DNA of 41,413 nt from Moraxellaceae bacterium (GTDB taxonomy: Bacteria > Pseudomonadota > Gammaproteobacteria > Pseudomonadales > Moraxellaceae), in assembly GCA_004173455.1 (NCBI GenBank), contig SECL01000029.1, forward strand, positions 1-41,413, given 5' to 3'. A program made the translations under genes and the position numbers. A model generated the notes under the pieces. That model did no database searches, was not told where the DNA came from, and was given only the letters and a program-made list of their open reading frames with translations. This document shows positions 15,460-24,860 of the stretch, piece by piece (position 1 is the first letter of the stretch; each line of letters starts with the position of its first letter).

Positions 15460-16137
15460 TTAGAGTTTGCTGTCAATATAATCAATCAGTGTTTTAAGCA
15501 CTTGATCAATGGATAAAACTGAGCTATCAATAATCAAAGCATCCTGCGCCGGCTTTAACGGTGCAATCGTTCGCTCCATGTCACGCTTATCGCGCGCCTG
15601 CAAGTCAGCTAAAATGGCATCAATTTTAGCATCAACGCCCATACCCTGCAACTGCTTTACACGACGGGCTGCCCTTGCTTCTGCACTAGCCGTTAAATAA
15701 ATCTTGGCGGGTGCTTCTGGAAATACGACTGTTCCCATATCGCGGCCATCAGCCACCAATCCCGGTGCTCTGGCAAAGTCACGCTGGCGCTTGAATAATG
15801 CGTCACGTAGGCTTGGAATAACTGCAACTTTAGATGCCATACTTCCTACTTGTTCAGTACGAATCTGGTCAGTAACATTCTCACCATTCAGCAAAATTTG
15901 CGTACTTTGACTGTCCTGAATTTTAAAATCAATATCCAGTGAAGTGGCTAATTGCTCTAATGCAGGCAAATTTAATGGCTCCTGCAATAGTTTAGCCTGA
16001 CTAGCCGCTAAACCTAGCAACCGATACAAAGCGCCTGAATCCAGAAAATGAAAGTCATAGTGTTGTGCTAATTTGCTGGCAAGTGTTCCCTTACCTGAGC
16101 CACTTGGCCCATCAATTGTAATCACAAAAACAGACAT
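15460..16137 (-). CDS. cmk: Cytidylate kinase
   Basis: (d)CMP kinase (225 residues) that phosphorylates CMP/dCMP with ATP. The P-loop GPSGSGKGT lies at residues 10-18, followed by the CMP-binding region (DSGALYR) and the [11 protein letters not shown] motif. Length is typical of the long bacterial form. It is first in the cmk-rpsA-ihfB-lapA-pyrF arrangement. AAGG precedes the ATG by about 10 bases. Confidence 0.95.
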   Translation of the reverse strand: MSVFVITIDGPSGSGKGTLASKLAQHYDFHFLDSGALYRLLGLAASQAKLLQEPLNLPALEQLATSLDIDFKIQDSQSTQILLNGENVTDQIRTEQVGSMASKVAVIPSLRDALFKRQRDFARAPGLVADGRDMGTVVFPEAPAKIYLTASAEARAARRVKQLQGMGVDAKIDAILADLQARDKRDMERTIAPLKPAQDALIIDSSVLSIDQVLKTLIDYIDSKL

Positions 16138-16184
16138 GCAATAGTTGCCTTATAACTTAAAGTGGGCTTTGGCTCATCAATGCT

Positions 16185-16613
16185 TTATAGCTGGCGGGCA
16201 ATTTTTGCAAGACCAACACCAATAGCGACTTTTAAACCAGCCAGAATTGGTAAGGACATAAGTGGCAGTTTAGCGGTTAGTTCAATTTCATAGGTTAGTA
16301 AAGTACCACTATCAATTGCGGTAAACTTGAGGCAACCCACATGATGCTTGATCAATGGATTACTAATCAGCTTATATTCAATTAACTGATTGGGCTCAAG
16401 TGTAATGATTTGCTCTTTGACAGGTTTAATCGAGCCAAAACCCATTTGGCGCACCGAACCCAGACCATCCGGATTTTGTGGATCGGCAGAATCCCGAATG
16501 CGTTCCACCTGAACCGGCCAAAAAGCATCGTTATAGATGCTATGCTTTGAAAATGCCTCAAAAACCTGTTTAGGCGATTGTTTAAATTTTTGTTGAACGG
16601 TAATTTTTGCCAT
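16185..16613 (-). CDS. SRPBCC (START-like) family protein
   Basis: Protein of 142 residues with the SRPBCC/polyketide-cyclase-like helix-grip layout. A first strand (ITVQQKFKQ) is followed by SPKQVFEAFSKHSIYNDAFWP, a beta-meander with QIITLEPNQLIEYKLIS and LLTYEIELTAKLP, and a C-terminal helix (about 122-140). Such proteins bind small hydrophobic ligands; no ligand can be named from the sequence. It lies between tadA and cmk on the same strand with about 100 bases to tadA. Confidence 0.7.
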   Translation of the reverse strand: MAKITVQQKFKQSPKQVFEAFSKHSIYNDAFWPVQVERIRDSADPQNPDGLGSVRQMGFGSIKPVKEQIITLEPNQLIEYKLISNPLIKHHVGCLKFTAIDSGTLLTYEIELTAKLPLMSLPILAGLKVAIGVGLAKIARQL

Positions 16614-16714
16614 AACCTTTGTCTTTCGTAAAAAAATTGCCCTAGCCTATCATAATTTTTTTATTCTGCTGATATTTTCAATAATTGTTAACAATCAGCT
16701 GTTTGTTCAAAAAC

Positions 16715-17188
16715 TCACTTTTGACGACGTGCAGCAAAAAATTGTTTTAATATTTTTTGGGATTGCTCAGCCAACACACCGCCTTCAAAGCTAAAAAAAT
16801 GATTGTAAAAACCACTTTGCATCAACTGGCGCGCACTCACCAGTGAACCAGCACGTGGCTCTGATGCCGCAAAGACCACATGTTGCACTCTGGCATGAAC
16901 CAGTGCACCCACACATTGGGTACAAGGTTCCAGCGTGACATACAAAGTGGTATTGACAGGCAGGCGATAATTTTGCAATTGCTGACAAGCATTTCGGATA
17001 GCGCAGATTTCAGCATGCGCGGTAGGATCATGTGAGCCAATCGGTTGATTAAAACCCGAACCGATAATCTGTTGATCATGCACTAGTATTGCACCCACAG
17101 GCACTTCGCCACAGCTTGCTGCCTGCGCTGCCAAGTGCAACGCGTGCTGCATCCAGTGCACATGCTGATCCGCTAAAGTACTATTCAT
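16715..17188 (-). CDS. tadA: tRNA(Arg) adenosine-34 deaminase
   Basis: Zinc deaminase (157 residues) making inosine at the tRNA wobble position. The catalytic HAE is at residues 58-60 and the zinc cysteines C89 and C92 lie in EPCTQCVGAL, nearly the E. coli positions. It could be confused with guanine or cytidine deaminases, but GEVPVGAILV and the spacing favour TadA. The ATG at 17188 lacks a clear ribosome site; a TTG at 17209 would add 7 residues. Confidence 0.92.
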   Translation of the reverse strand: MNSTLADQHVHWMQHALHLAAQAASCGEVPVGAILVHDQQIIGSGFNQPIGSHDPTAHAEICAIRNACQQLQNYRLPVNTTLYVTLEPCTQCVGALVHARVQHVVFAASEPRAGSLVSARQLMQSGFYNHFFSFEGGVLAEQSQKILKQFFAARRQK

Positions 17189-17308
17189 TAAATCTATAGA
17201 AGACAGCAATTACAGTAAACCATTTCATTTAACAGCTTCTCTCAATAACTTTATTAAACAGCTTGACCAAACAATACTCTTGAAAAAATCAGTCAAATTG
17301 CATGAGCA

Positions 17309-18430
17309 TCACACCACATCAAACTTGTGCAGGATTTCCATCCAGTCTTTATCATCAGCGGCAGGAATAGTGCCCAGTGCTTCTTTTAAGCTATTAAATG
17401 ATTTGGCCTGCCACGACGGTGATAAGTCTTTATCCACTAAACGGGCACGTACCCCTTCATTAAAGTCTGGATGCAATGTTTTCCATTCTGCCAAAGTTTT
17501 TTCCAGCTCAAACACACGTGACCATGCGGGTGCAGTTTTGCCCCATTGCCACAATAACCAAGTCAGCGCAGCAGTAGAAGGTGAACCTTTGGCTAGATTT
17601 TCACCAGCTTGCCGTAACCAGTCACTACGGGCTTCCATCAAGCTAGTAATGGCCTGATAATCCTGCATAAAATTCTGTCCACGGCACACGCTATGGATCA
17701 CATCAAGTGAATCTTGCAATGGCCCAGCAGATAAGGGACGATGCAAGGCATCCAATGTGTCATCAATGGCACGGAAAGAACCGGCTGGATAGGCATCCCA
17801 ATCAATCTGGATGAGGCGCACCAGTACTTCTTCACGCGTATCACCACTAATATGGGTTGCCCAGCCAATCGTGTAAGCACCTGAAGCACTCATGATAGAA
17901 CCCGTCAGACCTAGAAACAGGCCAATGGCACCGCGTTCTGCCAAAAAGCGCGTAGCGCCTACATCGGGATACAAGCCAATATTGATTTCCGGCATAGCTA
18001 ATCTTGAATATGGCGTAACCAACCTGAACGGCGCAGCCATAAACAGCCCCATACCACCGCCCATGACATACCCCTCACCCCACACGACGACTGGTTTGGG
18101 ATACTGATGCAAAGCCAAATCCAGCGCATACTCTTCCTTAAAAAAGCCATGTGCTGCTGTAACCTCATCATTGATAATAAGCTGACGCAACTTGCGTACA
18201 TCGCCCCCCGCACAAAATGCTTTTGGTGTCGTACTGTCCAACCAGATCGCAGTGGTTTGGTCATCTGCTTTTAAAGTTTCAAACACATCCAATAGTGCTT
18301 TAGCCAACGCCTCATCCAGTGCATGCAAGGATTTTGGGCGATTGAGGCGTACCAGCGTCCAGCCATTGCCAATACGTTCTACAATTAAGTCTGGATGCTC
18401 AGTCAGGTTTGTCATGTGTTGATTACTCAT
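17309..18430 (-). CDS. Enoyl-CoA hydratase/isomerase family (3-hydroxyisobutyryl-CoA hydrolase type)
   Basis: Crotonase-fold protein of 373 residues. The size and the motifs [10 protein letters not shown] (oxyanion hole), [16 protein letters not shown] and [18 protein letters not shown] match 3-hydroxyisobutyryl-CoA hydrolases of valine degradation rather than the roughly 260-residue simple hydratases. The C-terminal extension (about 250-373) is the hydrolase-specific part. The ATG at 18430 overlaps the ung stop as ATGA, implying coupling to ung, an odd functional pairing. No other valine-catabolic gene is near, so substrate is inference. Confidence 0.85.
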   Translation of the reverse strand: MSNQHMTNLTEHPDLIVERIGNGWTLVRLNRPKSLHALDEALAKALLDVFETLKADDQTTAIWLDSTTPKAFCAGGDVRKLRQLIINDEVTAAHGFFKEEYALDLALHQYPKPVVVWGEGYVMGGGMGLFMAAPFRLVTPYSRLAMPEINIGLYPDVGATRFLAERGAIGLFLGLTGSIMSASGAYTIGWATHISGDTREEVLVRLIQIDWDAYPAGSFRAIDDTLDALHRPLSAGPLQDSLDVIHSVCRGQNFMQDYQAITSLMEARSDWLRQAGENLAKGSPSTAALTWLLWQWGKTAPAWSRVFELEKTLAEWKTLHPDFNEGVRARLVDKDLSPSWQAKSFNSLKEALGTIPAADDKDWMEILHKFDVV

Positions 18431-19131
18431 TCGTCCAATTGCCATTGTATCGGTGCTTTTCCATGCTGGATTAAATACTGGTTTGTCTTTGAAAATACAT
18501 GGCAGCCAAAAAAGCCACCGCGATTAGCAGACAGTGGCGATGGGTGGGCTGCCTTTAAAATTAAATGCTTGCTGCTATCAATGCGCTTACCTTTGCGCTG
18601 TGCATAAGCACCCCACAAAATAAATACCGTATGCTCGGTTTTCTGATTAATTACATCTATAACATGATCAGTAAAATCTTCCCAGCCCTTGTTTTGATGG
18701 GAAGCTGCTGCTCCTGCATTGACAGTCAGCACACTATTCAGCAGTAATACACCCTGAGCTGCCCAGCCAGTCAAGTCGCCATGGCTGGCTGGCGGTATGC
18801 CTAAATCTGTATAAAGTTCACGATAGATATTTTTTAAAGAAGGCGGTAATGGAATACCACGCTGCACAGAAAAAGACAGGCCATTCGCCTGATTTGGGCC
18901 ATGATATGGATCCTGTCCGAGGATCACGACTTTAACGTCATCAAGTGGTGTGGTATTTAGTGCATTAAAAATAAGTGAGCTTGGCGGATAGACAACGTGT
19001 TTTTCCTGCTTTTGCAGCGATAAAAAGTCACGTAGCTGATTCATGGTATCACTTAGCAAAATATCAGTGAGCGGCTGCTTCCAGCTGGAGTCAAGCTTGA
19101 CCCGATCCAGTATTGTCGCTTCCTGATTCAC
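18427..19131 (-). CDS. ung: Uracil-DNA glycosylase
   Basis: Family-1 UDG (234 residues) that removes uracil from DNA. The water-activating loop [18 protein letters not shown] and the DNA-intercalation motif [14 protein letters not shown] are both intact. Start is GTG at 19131 with GGGAG 6 bases upstream. The downstream hydrolase is translationally coupled. About 380 bases of non-coding DNA lie upstream. Confidence 0.96.
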   Translation of the reverse strand: MNQEATILDRVKLDSSWKQPLTDILLSDTMNQLRDFLSLQKQEKHVVYPPSSLIFNALNTTPLDDVKVVILGQDPYHGPNQANGLSFSVQRGIPLPPSLKNIYRELYTDLGIPPASHGDLTGWAAQGVLLLNSVLTVNAGAAASHQNKGWEDFTDHVIDVINQKTEHTVFILWGAYAQRKGKRIDSSKHLILKAAHPSPLSANRGGFFGCHVFSKTNQYLIQHGKAPIQWQLDE

Positions 19132-19490
19132 TGCTCTCTCCCTTTCACTTCAATGATTCTATAAATTAAATGCAGCGCTTATTTAGCCATTGTAATTATA
19201 ACGGCAAACCCAGCTTAATAGGCCTAAAGTCATTGAAAAAACCTTTCTAATGTTATTTTTTGTTTAATTAATAAACACTAAATTGATATGGATAGAAAAT
19301 TTAATAATCTTGTATGGCTTTGCGTATATGGATGCTTTCATGAATCTAATAAATACATTAAAATTTACACTAGGATATTATATTAGTATTTTATGAAATA
19401 GATAAAGTTAGCTTAAGAGCTGTCCCGTTACATTTTGCCCAAAAGAAAAATAGTCTTAATAAATGTTGTTGAATGAAAAATTTGAATTAT
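19132..19490. other. Gene-free AT-rich stretch
   Basis: About 360 bases between ung and the QueD-like gene's terminator, with no credible coding frame. It contains the second copy of a 17-base repeat (19365-19381). A segment near 19417 (GAGCTGTCCCGTTACATTTT) looks vaguely like an insertion-sequence end but has no partner. Confidence 0.5.
19365..19381 (+). repeat. 17-base repeat, copy 2
   Basis: Exact second copy of TTACACTAGGATATTAT (copy 1 at 12004-12020), same orientation, also outside genes. Confidence 0.6.
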
Positions 19491-19518
19491 AAAAGGGCTA
19501 ACTCAATTGAATTAAGCC
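19491..19518 (-). terminator. Intrinsic terminator of the QueD-like gene
   Basis: On the minus strand, GGC-T-TAATT pairs with AGTTA-GCC around CAATTG with one bulged base, then CTTTTAT follows. The stem begins at the stop codon itself. Confidence 0.6.
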
Positions 19519-20114
19519 TTTACACTAACCTGCGCTATCACTTCTGGATTTAAAAAACTAATACCTTGTTTGAGTTGCTCATACATCTGTGGATCAGCCC
19601 ACTCCAGTTGTACCTGCTCAGAAAATTCAATTTTCTCAAGACTTAATGCACCCATTTGTACATTTTCAATATCCTCTCGGAAACACTGGGCATAACCCGT
19701 GGCTGTTTCATGCACAATCACAGAATGAACCTGCACATCGCCTTCACCATTTTGGGTGGTCGTTTGCTGAAGTACTTGGTCAGCCAGAAAAAAGAAAACA
19801 CGGGAAAACTGCTCTGCCGACGGTGATACAGGCAAACTAATCCAGCGCGCACTATAGGTTTTGCAGGCGTCAATATATCCTGCATCATCCTGATTCCAGA
19901 AACAGATTGCATGGTCAAAACTGTCAATGAGATCCTTGATCACGCCTTTGAGCAAACCAAAATCATAAACCATTTGCCCGTGATCTAGTCGGTTTGCTGA
20001 TAAGATGAGTTCAATCTGATAGCTATGACCATGAATGGAACGGCGGCAACGATCTGATGTACAGTTGCGCACGATATGAGCATTTTCAAACTTAAAAAGT
20101 TTGCGGATAAGCAT
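19512..20114 (-). CDS. QueD-family 6-carboxytetrahydropterin synthase-like protein
   Basis: T-fold protein of the PTPS/QueD family (200 residues). Zinc ligands are H13 (FENAH) and H28/H30 (IHGHSY), with FDHAICF and VHETATGYA as further family motifs. It is about 80 residues longer than E. coli QueD: there is an insertion in the middle and a C-terminal tail. The cysteine before the HGH is spaced CX4H (C23) rather than CX3H. No queC/queE nearby. Queuosine precursor synthesis is the likely role, but a variant activity cannot be excluded. Confidence 0.8.
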   Translation of the reverse strand: MLIRKLFKFENAHIVRNCTSDRCRRSIHGHSYQIELILSANRLDHGQMVYDFGLLKGVIKDLIDSFDHAICFWNQDDAGYIDACKTYSARWISLPVSPSAEQFSRVFFFLADQVLQQTTTQNGEGDVQVHSVIVHETATGYAQCFREDIENVQMGALSLEKIEFSEQVQLEWADPQMYEQLKQGISFLNPEVIAQVSVKA

Positions 20115-20154
20115 CGTTGTTAATCCTGTGGGTCACCTTGCAAAAAACTTGATG

Positions 20155-20160
20155 ATTATA
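20155..20160 (-). promoter_or_regulatory. -10 element upstream of the QueD-like gene
   Basis: Perfect TATAAT on the minus strand (20160-20155), giving a leader of about 34 bases to the ATG at 20114. No good -35 is visible, so this is a partial promoter call. Confidence 0.4.
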
Positions 20161-20246
20161 AGTGAATTTTGCAGCTTATGCTCAGGGATTCATGTGGGGT
20201 TTGTAGCAGGATTTAATTGGTTAAGCGCAAAAGTTTGAGCATGAAG

Positions 20247-21242
20247 TTACTGGGACATGACCTGTTGCAAAAGTTGCAAGGCATTTTGACTACTACTGGC
20301 CAACGCTGCAATGGGCATTTGGTGGCGTTGATAAGCCATCACCTGCTCACCTTGACGGTATAGGTTGCTGGTAAGATAGCGCTTACGCCCTGATAAGTTC
20401 ACAATAATTTGCGCCTGAAAAAACTCACTTTGTATGGCCAGCAGGCGATCAATGTCAGATGGTTTTTTTTCTAGAGTAAAAGCAGGTTGTGTCCATAGTG
20501 TGCCAACCTGATCCAGATATTTCATGCCCTGATCGCGCTGATCCACCCACGCTTGCACCTGATTAAGCTGCAAATCATCACTGATCGCACTGAGTAACAT
20601 GGCAGATGCGGTGTTGACATTGATCGGACTAAAATAGGGAACCGCCGTAACATAAGGTGCAATTAAATTATAGCTACGCTGGTCAAAACCGCGTACCTGC
20701 CGTAATTCTTCAACCTGCATAAAAGGACGATTGGCTGCTACATAACCCGGTTGCTGTCCCAGATAAAAACTATCTTCCGCTCCCATAGAGCCTGTTACAG
20801 CATCATCCGGATCTTGCCAGTCGAGCACGCTTTCTGCCAGTTCTGAAGGCAGGCCTGCTCGCTTGAGCAAACGACCAAACAGCTCAAATGCTTCCTTGTC
20901 TGGCGCGCCATCATGGTAGAGGTTGTTGAGGTTGAAGCGTGAGGATTGATCCAGCAGACGGCCAGTGACCATGCCATCTTCAACCGGAAAAGGCGGTAAT
21001 GGCTGTGCCCATTGTTCGCTCAGGTTGTCATTATTTTTGCTATTTTTGGCATCATTCACCAAAAGCTCGGATAAAAAATATTCGCCAGATTTGGCATAAA
21101 TCCATGCTTGATCCTGCCTTAATAAGATACTGCCTTCACGCAGCATGCGCTGCTGCTGGTTTAAGATACCCATTGCCATAATACTGGCAATGACCACCAT
21201 AAACAGGATGGTTAGTAAGGCAACACCACGCTGGTTATTCAC
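20247..21242 (-). CDS. gspK: Type II secretion minor pseudopilin GspK
   Basis: Largest minor pseudopilin (331 residues), which caps the pseudopilus tip with GspI and GspJ. A very short leader ends QRG before the mature hydrophobic helix VALLTILFMVVIASIMAMG. As in other GspK proteins the mature position 5 is not Glu. The large periplasmic domain (about 35-310) carries the family's helical insert (ESVLDWQDPDDAVTG...) . Start is GTG at 21242 with GGA 6 bases upstream. It follows gspJ by 14 bases and is last in gspH-I-J-K. Confidence 0.92.
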   Translation of the reverse strand: MNNQRGVALLTILFMVVIASIMAMGILNQQQRMLREGSILLRQDQAWIYAKSGEYFLSELLVNDAKNSKNNDNLSEQWAQPLPPFPVEDGMVTGRLLDQSSRFNLNNLYHDGAPDKEAFELFGRLLKRAGLPSELAESVLDWQDPDDAVTGSMGAEDSFYLGQQPGYVAANRPFMQVEELRQVRGFDQRSYNLIAPYVTAVPYFSPINVNTASAMLLSAISDDLQLNQVQAWVDQRDQGMKYLDQVGTLWTQPAFTLEKKPSDIDRLLAIQSEFFQAQIIVNLSGRKRYLTSNLYRQGEQVMAYQRHQMPIAALASSSQNALQLLQQVMSQ

Positions 21243-21256
21243 GTTAATTCCGATCC

Positions 21257-22060
21257 TTAGTTAGTGTTGGTTGTGATGCCATTTTTAATGCTGTTATCTT
21301 GTTGCTTATTTTCCGGGTTATTTTGCTTATTATTGTCCTGATTCACAGTCGATGCTACAGGTTCTGGTAGCTTTTTGACCAGACTAAAGCGCCACACAAT
21401 TGGCCGATCTTTGATCGAAAACTGAATCTGTATTCCCTGCGGCAAACGCGTATCACCCTGTGGTTTTTTACTGTCCTCTGTTTCAGCCAGATTGTTGACC
21501 GGTGGCCAGAAATCGGCAGCGGCTGGTTCTAAAGCCTGTACATTAAAATCCGTAATATCTTTCAGTAAAATGCTAGTCGGTGGCGTTTGGGGACGTGCCT
21601 GATCAGGATTACGATAGCTGGTACGGATGAGCTGCTGCTGACTGGCACTATATTCGTAGGTGACCCGCTCAAGCGTACTATTACTGCGCTGGGTTGGATC
21701 AAATGCACCCATTCGGGTAAAAGTAATTTTGTTGGCTGCAATAACCAGGGCGGGTTCAGTGGCAGCAGATTGTCTGGCTGGCCGCGCCACCAATTGACTA
21801 AAATCACGCAGCATCAAGGTATAGCTGCTTTGCAAAGCCGACAATCGCTGGGTATAAATCTCATTACGCTCGCGGACTTTAATCAATGCATCAAATACTT
21901 TCCAGCCTGCCAGCGCCAGTATGGCAAAAATGGCCAGTGCCACCAGTACCTCAATCAGGGTAAAACCCAAACTCGACCTGTGCGGCTGTTGTAATCGGTG
22001 AGAACGCAACTGACGATAATCCTGACTAAACGATGTGAAACACGGCAGATCTGATTTCAT
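21257..22060 (-). CDS. gspJ: Type II secretion minor pseudopilin GspJ
   Basis: Minor pseudopilin (267 residues from the ATG at 22060; a TTG at 22099 would add 13). The prepilin site is SSLG|FTLIEVLVALAIF with mature Glu5. The leader is long (about 32 residues), and without a strong ribosome site the exact start is uncertain. The periplasmic domain shows the GspJ pattern (DFSQLVARPAR, RVTYEYSASQQQLIR, WRFSLVKKL). The last 30 residues are Asn/Gln/Lys-rich low complexity, unusual for the family. Confidence 0.9.
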   Translation of the reverse strand: MKSDLPCFTSFSQDYRQLRSHRLQQPHRSSLGFTLIEVLVALAIFAILALAGWKVFDALIKVRERNEIYTQRLSALQSSYTLMLRDFSQLVARPARQSAATEPALVIAANKITFTRMGAFDPTQRSNSTLERVTYEYSASQQQLIRTSYRNPDQARPQTPPTSILLKDITDFNVQALEPAAADFWPPVNNLAETEDSKKPQGDTRLPQGIQIQFSIKDRPIVWRFSLVKKLPEPVASTVNQDNNKQNNPENKQQDNSIKNGITTNTN

Positions 22061-22111
22061 AAACTGTTGATCGTCATAAGCTTGATAAGCTATTTTCAAA
22101 AATTGGCATTT

Positions 22112-22558
22112 TTAGTTTTGGCTGTACGCCACTGGACGCTGCAAAAACGCCACAATACTGGTCACTGATGCAGGTTTTTGGCCTTCATCACCCACTGGCG
22201 CCACCCGAATTTCAATGCGGCGCACATTGTCACTGAGGGTGTTATACACTTGATGCGATACCAGCCAGCGCTGACCTTGTTCATCGACTGTTTTCTCACC
22301 CGTGCCTTCTGGCCATGCTCCATTGATTTCCAGTTCAGCCAGTTCATTCATGGCCACAAAATGAGCAAATGTCCGGTCATTCATCTGGCCAATACTTTGC
22401 GTGTAGTTCATACCAATCTTGGTGACAGCAATGGCAGCAACTGCAAAAATAGCCAGCGCCACCATCACCTCCAGCAAGGTAAATCCACCTGCCCTATGAC
22501 GAATACATATAGCAAAGGGCTGTCTTAAAAAATTTTTGGAAATAAGCACGTATTTCAT
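22112..22558 (-). CDS. gspI: Type II secretion minor pseudopilin GspI
   Basis: Minor pseudopilin (148 residues) that nucleates the tip complex with GspJ and GspK. The prepilin cleavage site is RAGG|FTLLEVMVALAIFAVAAIAV, with Glu5 present. A compact domain follows with TFAHFVAMNELAELEI, typical of GspI. It starts 5 bases after gspH, consistent with one transcript. Confidence 0.9.
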   Translation of the reverse strand: MKYVLISKNFLRQPFAICIRHRAGGFTLLEVMVALAIFAVAAIAVTKIGMNYTQSIGQMNDRTFAHFVAMNELAELEINGAWPEGTGEKTVDEQGQRWLVSHQVYNTLSDNVRRIEIRVAPVGDEGQKPASVTSIVAFLQRPVAYSQN

Positions 22559-22563
22559 GCGCC

Positions 22564-23163
22564 TTAACTGCCCTGCTCAGTATCTGACACCATACCAGCA
22601 CTATTGACATAGATCGGATTACCTACCGGCTGGTTATCAAAAATCAGTTGTAGGCGCGCTGGTTTGACTTCACCATTGCCAAACCAGATGAGGTCTGGAG
22701 ACTTTTGGTCGAGCAAGCCTTCAGGACCATTGAGCTGCTGTGGTGAATTATCCATGCTTCTAATCTGCAACACCGCATTTTCACTCAAGCTCCGGGCTTT
22801 AAAGGCATCTACCGGCTGCCAAAGTGGCTTTTTTTCCGAAGTAAGCATTGCCTGCCCAGTCTGCGGATCTGTTTGTGGCAACTGATACTCTGCAAAAAAG
22901 TAGCCGGCAGGATCAGTAGCGCTTGCTGAGGTAGTAATCAGGGCAAAAACACGTGCCTGATCTGCGGATTCCAACCTTACAATATTAAGATCATTAATCA
23001 ACTGGTCACGCTGCTGCATAAGCTTGCGCTGTTCAACCCCACTAATAGAAACCACCACGAGTCCTGCAAAAATGCTCATAATCACAATCACCAGCATCAG
23101 CTCAATCAGGGTAAAACCCTGTTGCTTCTGATGATGCTTCATGGTGATGGGCTTGACATGCAT
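22564..23163 (-). CDS. gspH: Type II secretion minor pseudopilin GspH
   Basis: Minor pseudopilin (199 residues from the ATG at 23163). The prepilin site is KQQG|FTLIELMLVIVIMSIFAGLVV, with Glu5. The periplasmic region has the GspH/FimT look (LINDLNIVRLESADQARVFAL near the N-terminal helix end). ATG at 23142 would give a shorter standard leader; neither start has a clear ribosome site. It is first of the block gspH-I-J-K. The remaining secretion genes are not in this window. Confidence 0.88.
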   Translation of the reverse strand: MHVKPITMKHHQKQQGFTLIELMLVIVIMSIFAGLVVVSISGVEQRKLMQQRDQLINDLNIVRLESADQARVFALITTSASATDPAGYFFAEYQLPQTDPQTGQAMLTSEKKPLWQPVDAFKARSLSENAVLQIRSMDNSPQQLNGPEGLLDQKSPDLIWFGNGEVKPARLQLIFDNQPVGNPIYVNSAGMVSDTEQGS

Positions 23164-23341
23164 AGATTGTGACACTCAAAATTTTGTAATTTACAGGCTT
23201 TATGGTGCAGGATGAATTTGAACTGGATAGTCTTGTACCGAATAACAGCATTAACTCATTTAACATATTTGCTGAACAAGCGGATGATTAAGCCTAAACC
23301 GTCATCAATGGCGAGTTTAGATTCATCTTTAAATACAATCG

Positions 23342-23953
23342 TTAACTGGATTTGACCTGTTTAAACTGTTGCGGCATGGCCAGCATTTGGTCGATAACTG
23401 CAACCCGAAATGTATCACGTGATCCCAGATAACGCTGGTAAAAACTGGAATTGAGCATGGATGCTGCGCCCTGTGTCATCGACCAAATGGCGGCCAGATA
23501 ATCACGAACTGGCATAGTACTGCTGATACCCTTCAAATAATTGTCAGTGATACCAATAATCAGGCGCAGACGCTGCTTACGAATACGATACAGCTGATTG
23601 AACAAAATACCCAATCCTTGTGCCCCAGCAGACAAGCGCTCTTCAATCTGGTGAAACAGGACTGTACGCTCTGGATGATGCAAATGATGCAGCATATAAA
23701 ACACCAGCCGCGCCTGAAAATCACCCTGATTGTCGCGCACCATGTCCAGCAAAGCCTGTTCATTACGAATAATAAGCAACAGGTACAACTCATCCTTGCT
23801 TTGAAAATGCTTATATAGCGTACCTTTGGCCAGATCAAGCTCTAATGCCAGTGCATCCAGCGTCATGCCCATTTCGCCACTTTCCAGTAACAATCGCTCA
23901 GCAACATCAAAAATCAGTGCTTCACGGGCGCGAAACTGTGCTTGCCGGTCCAT
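23342..23953 (-). CDS. TetR-family transcriptional regulator
   Basis: Repressor-like protein of 203 residues. The N-terminal helix-turn-helix (about residues 10-55) reads MTLDALALELDLAKGTLYKHF. The C-terminal ligand domain is helical with no recognisable ligand signature. GGAG lies 8 bases before the ATG. It follows tatD by 12 bases, so it is probably co-transcribed with the kdsB-holB-pilZ-tatD run. Its targets are unknown. Confidence 0.87.
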   Translation of the reverse strand: MDRQAQFRAREALIFDVAERLLLESGEMGMTLDALALELDLAKGTLYKHFQSKDELYLLLIIRNEQALLDMVRDNQGDFQARLVFYMLHHLHHPERTVLFHQIEERLSAGAQGLGILFNQLYRIRKQRLRLIIGITDNYLKGISSTMPVRDYLAAIWSMTQGAASMLNSSFYQRYLGSRDTFRVAVIDQMLAMPQQFKQVKSS

Positions 23954-23965
23954 TGTATCGGCTCC

Positions 23966-24778
23966 TTAAATCTTCTGCTGAGTGGCGGTATTGATGTCAG
24001 TATTAGCGTGTCTGGCTAGCAACTGTTCAAAATTTTGGCTGGTGATTTGTCCCAGTTGTTGCTGACTAATCCCATAAACATCGGCAAGTGCCTGCGCCAC
24101 TAAAGGCAGATAGAGTGGCTCATTGGGCTTGCTTCGATAAGGCATGGGCGCAAGATACGGGCTATCTGTTTCGATTAACACACGATCCATCGGTACTTGT
24201 TTTGCAACATCGCGGAGAGATTGTGCATTTTTAAAACTGATGATGCCTGAAAAAGAAATATAATAGCCTAAATCCAGCGCTGCTTTTGCGGTATCCCAGT
24301 CTTCGGTAAAACAATGCAAAATACCGTGACTGGCCTGCTCGGCACGCATCACATCAATGGTTTCGTGCTTGGCACTGCGAGTATGTACGATCACTGGTTT
24401 ACCGACTTGCTTGCCCACTTCGATATGTCGGGCAAAACAGTCTTTTTGGGCAACCACATGTTCGGTACTATGATAAAAATCCAGACCAGTTTCACCAATA
24501 GCCCAGACTTTGGAATCCTGCGCCAGTTCACACAAATGCGCCACGGTTGCGCGTGACATCATGGCTGGATCTTCACAGGGATGCACACCCACGCTATAAC
24601 CTACATCTGAATGCGCACTGGCAATCTTGGCCAGCACCGGACAGTCGTCAAGATCTACTGCAACCGCCAGAAAACGACTCACGCCAGCATCGCGGGCTGC
24701 TTGTAAGGCATGGTTGAGATCGCCCTCATAGCGACTTAAATCCAGACGGTTAAGATGACAGTGTGAATCAATATACAA
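23966..24778 (-). CDS. TatD-family metal-dependent hydrolase
   Basis: TIM-barrel metallohydrolase (270 residues), YcfH/TatD type, with DNase or deoxyribonuclease-like activity reported in the family. Metal ligands are visible in DSHCHL (residues 4-9), GETGLDFYH, VIVHTRSA, HCFTED and ETDSPYLAP. The order holB-pilZ-tatD is the same as in Pseudomonas. The exact paralogue (YcfH versus TatD) is not decided; context favours YcfH. Confidence 0.92.
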   Translation of the reverse strand: MYIDSHCHLNRLDLSRYEGDLNHALQAARDAGVSRFLAVAVDLDDCPVLAKIASAHSDVGYSVGVHPCEDPAMMSRATVAHLCELAQDSKVWAIGETGLDFYHSTEHVVAQKDCFARHIEVGKQVGKPVIVHTRSAKHETIDVMRAEQASHGILHCFTEDWDTAKAALDLGYYISFSGIISFKNAQSLRDVAKQVPMDRVLIETDSPYLAPMPYRSKPNEPLYLPLVAQALADVYGISQQQLGQITSQNFEQLLARHANTDINTATQQKI

Positions 24779-24860
24779 CGTGATATTTTCCGTAATTTGA
24801 GATTAAATAACATGAGTGTTGAGCAACCAACGGGTCAAACCTGCATGATCAGCTTAAGGA

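Noticed and set aside
16684-16695. ATTGTTAACAAT palindrome after tadA
   Set aside because: Too short and A-T-rich, no T-run; palindromes of this sort are expected by chance in such DNA.
19417-19447. GAGCTGTCCCGTTACATTTT-like segment resembling an insertion-sequence end
   Set aside because: No inverted partner, no transposase remnant and no target duplication nearby.
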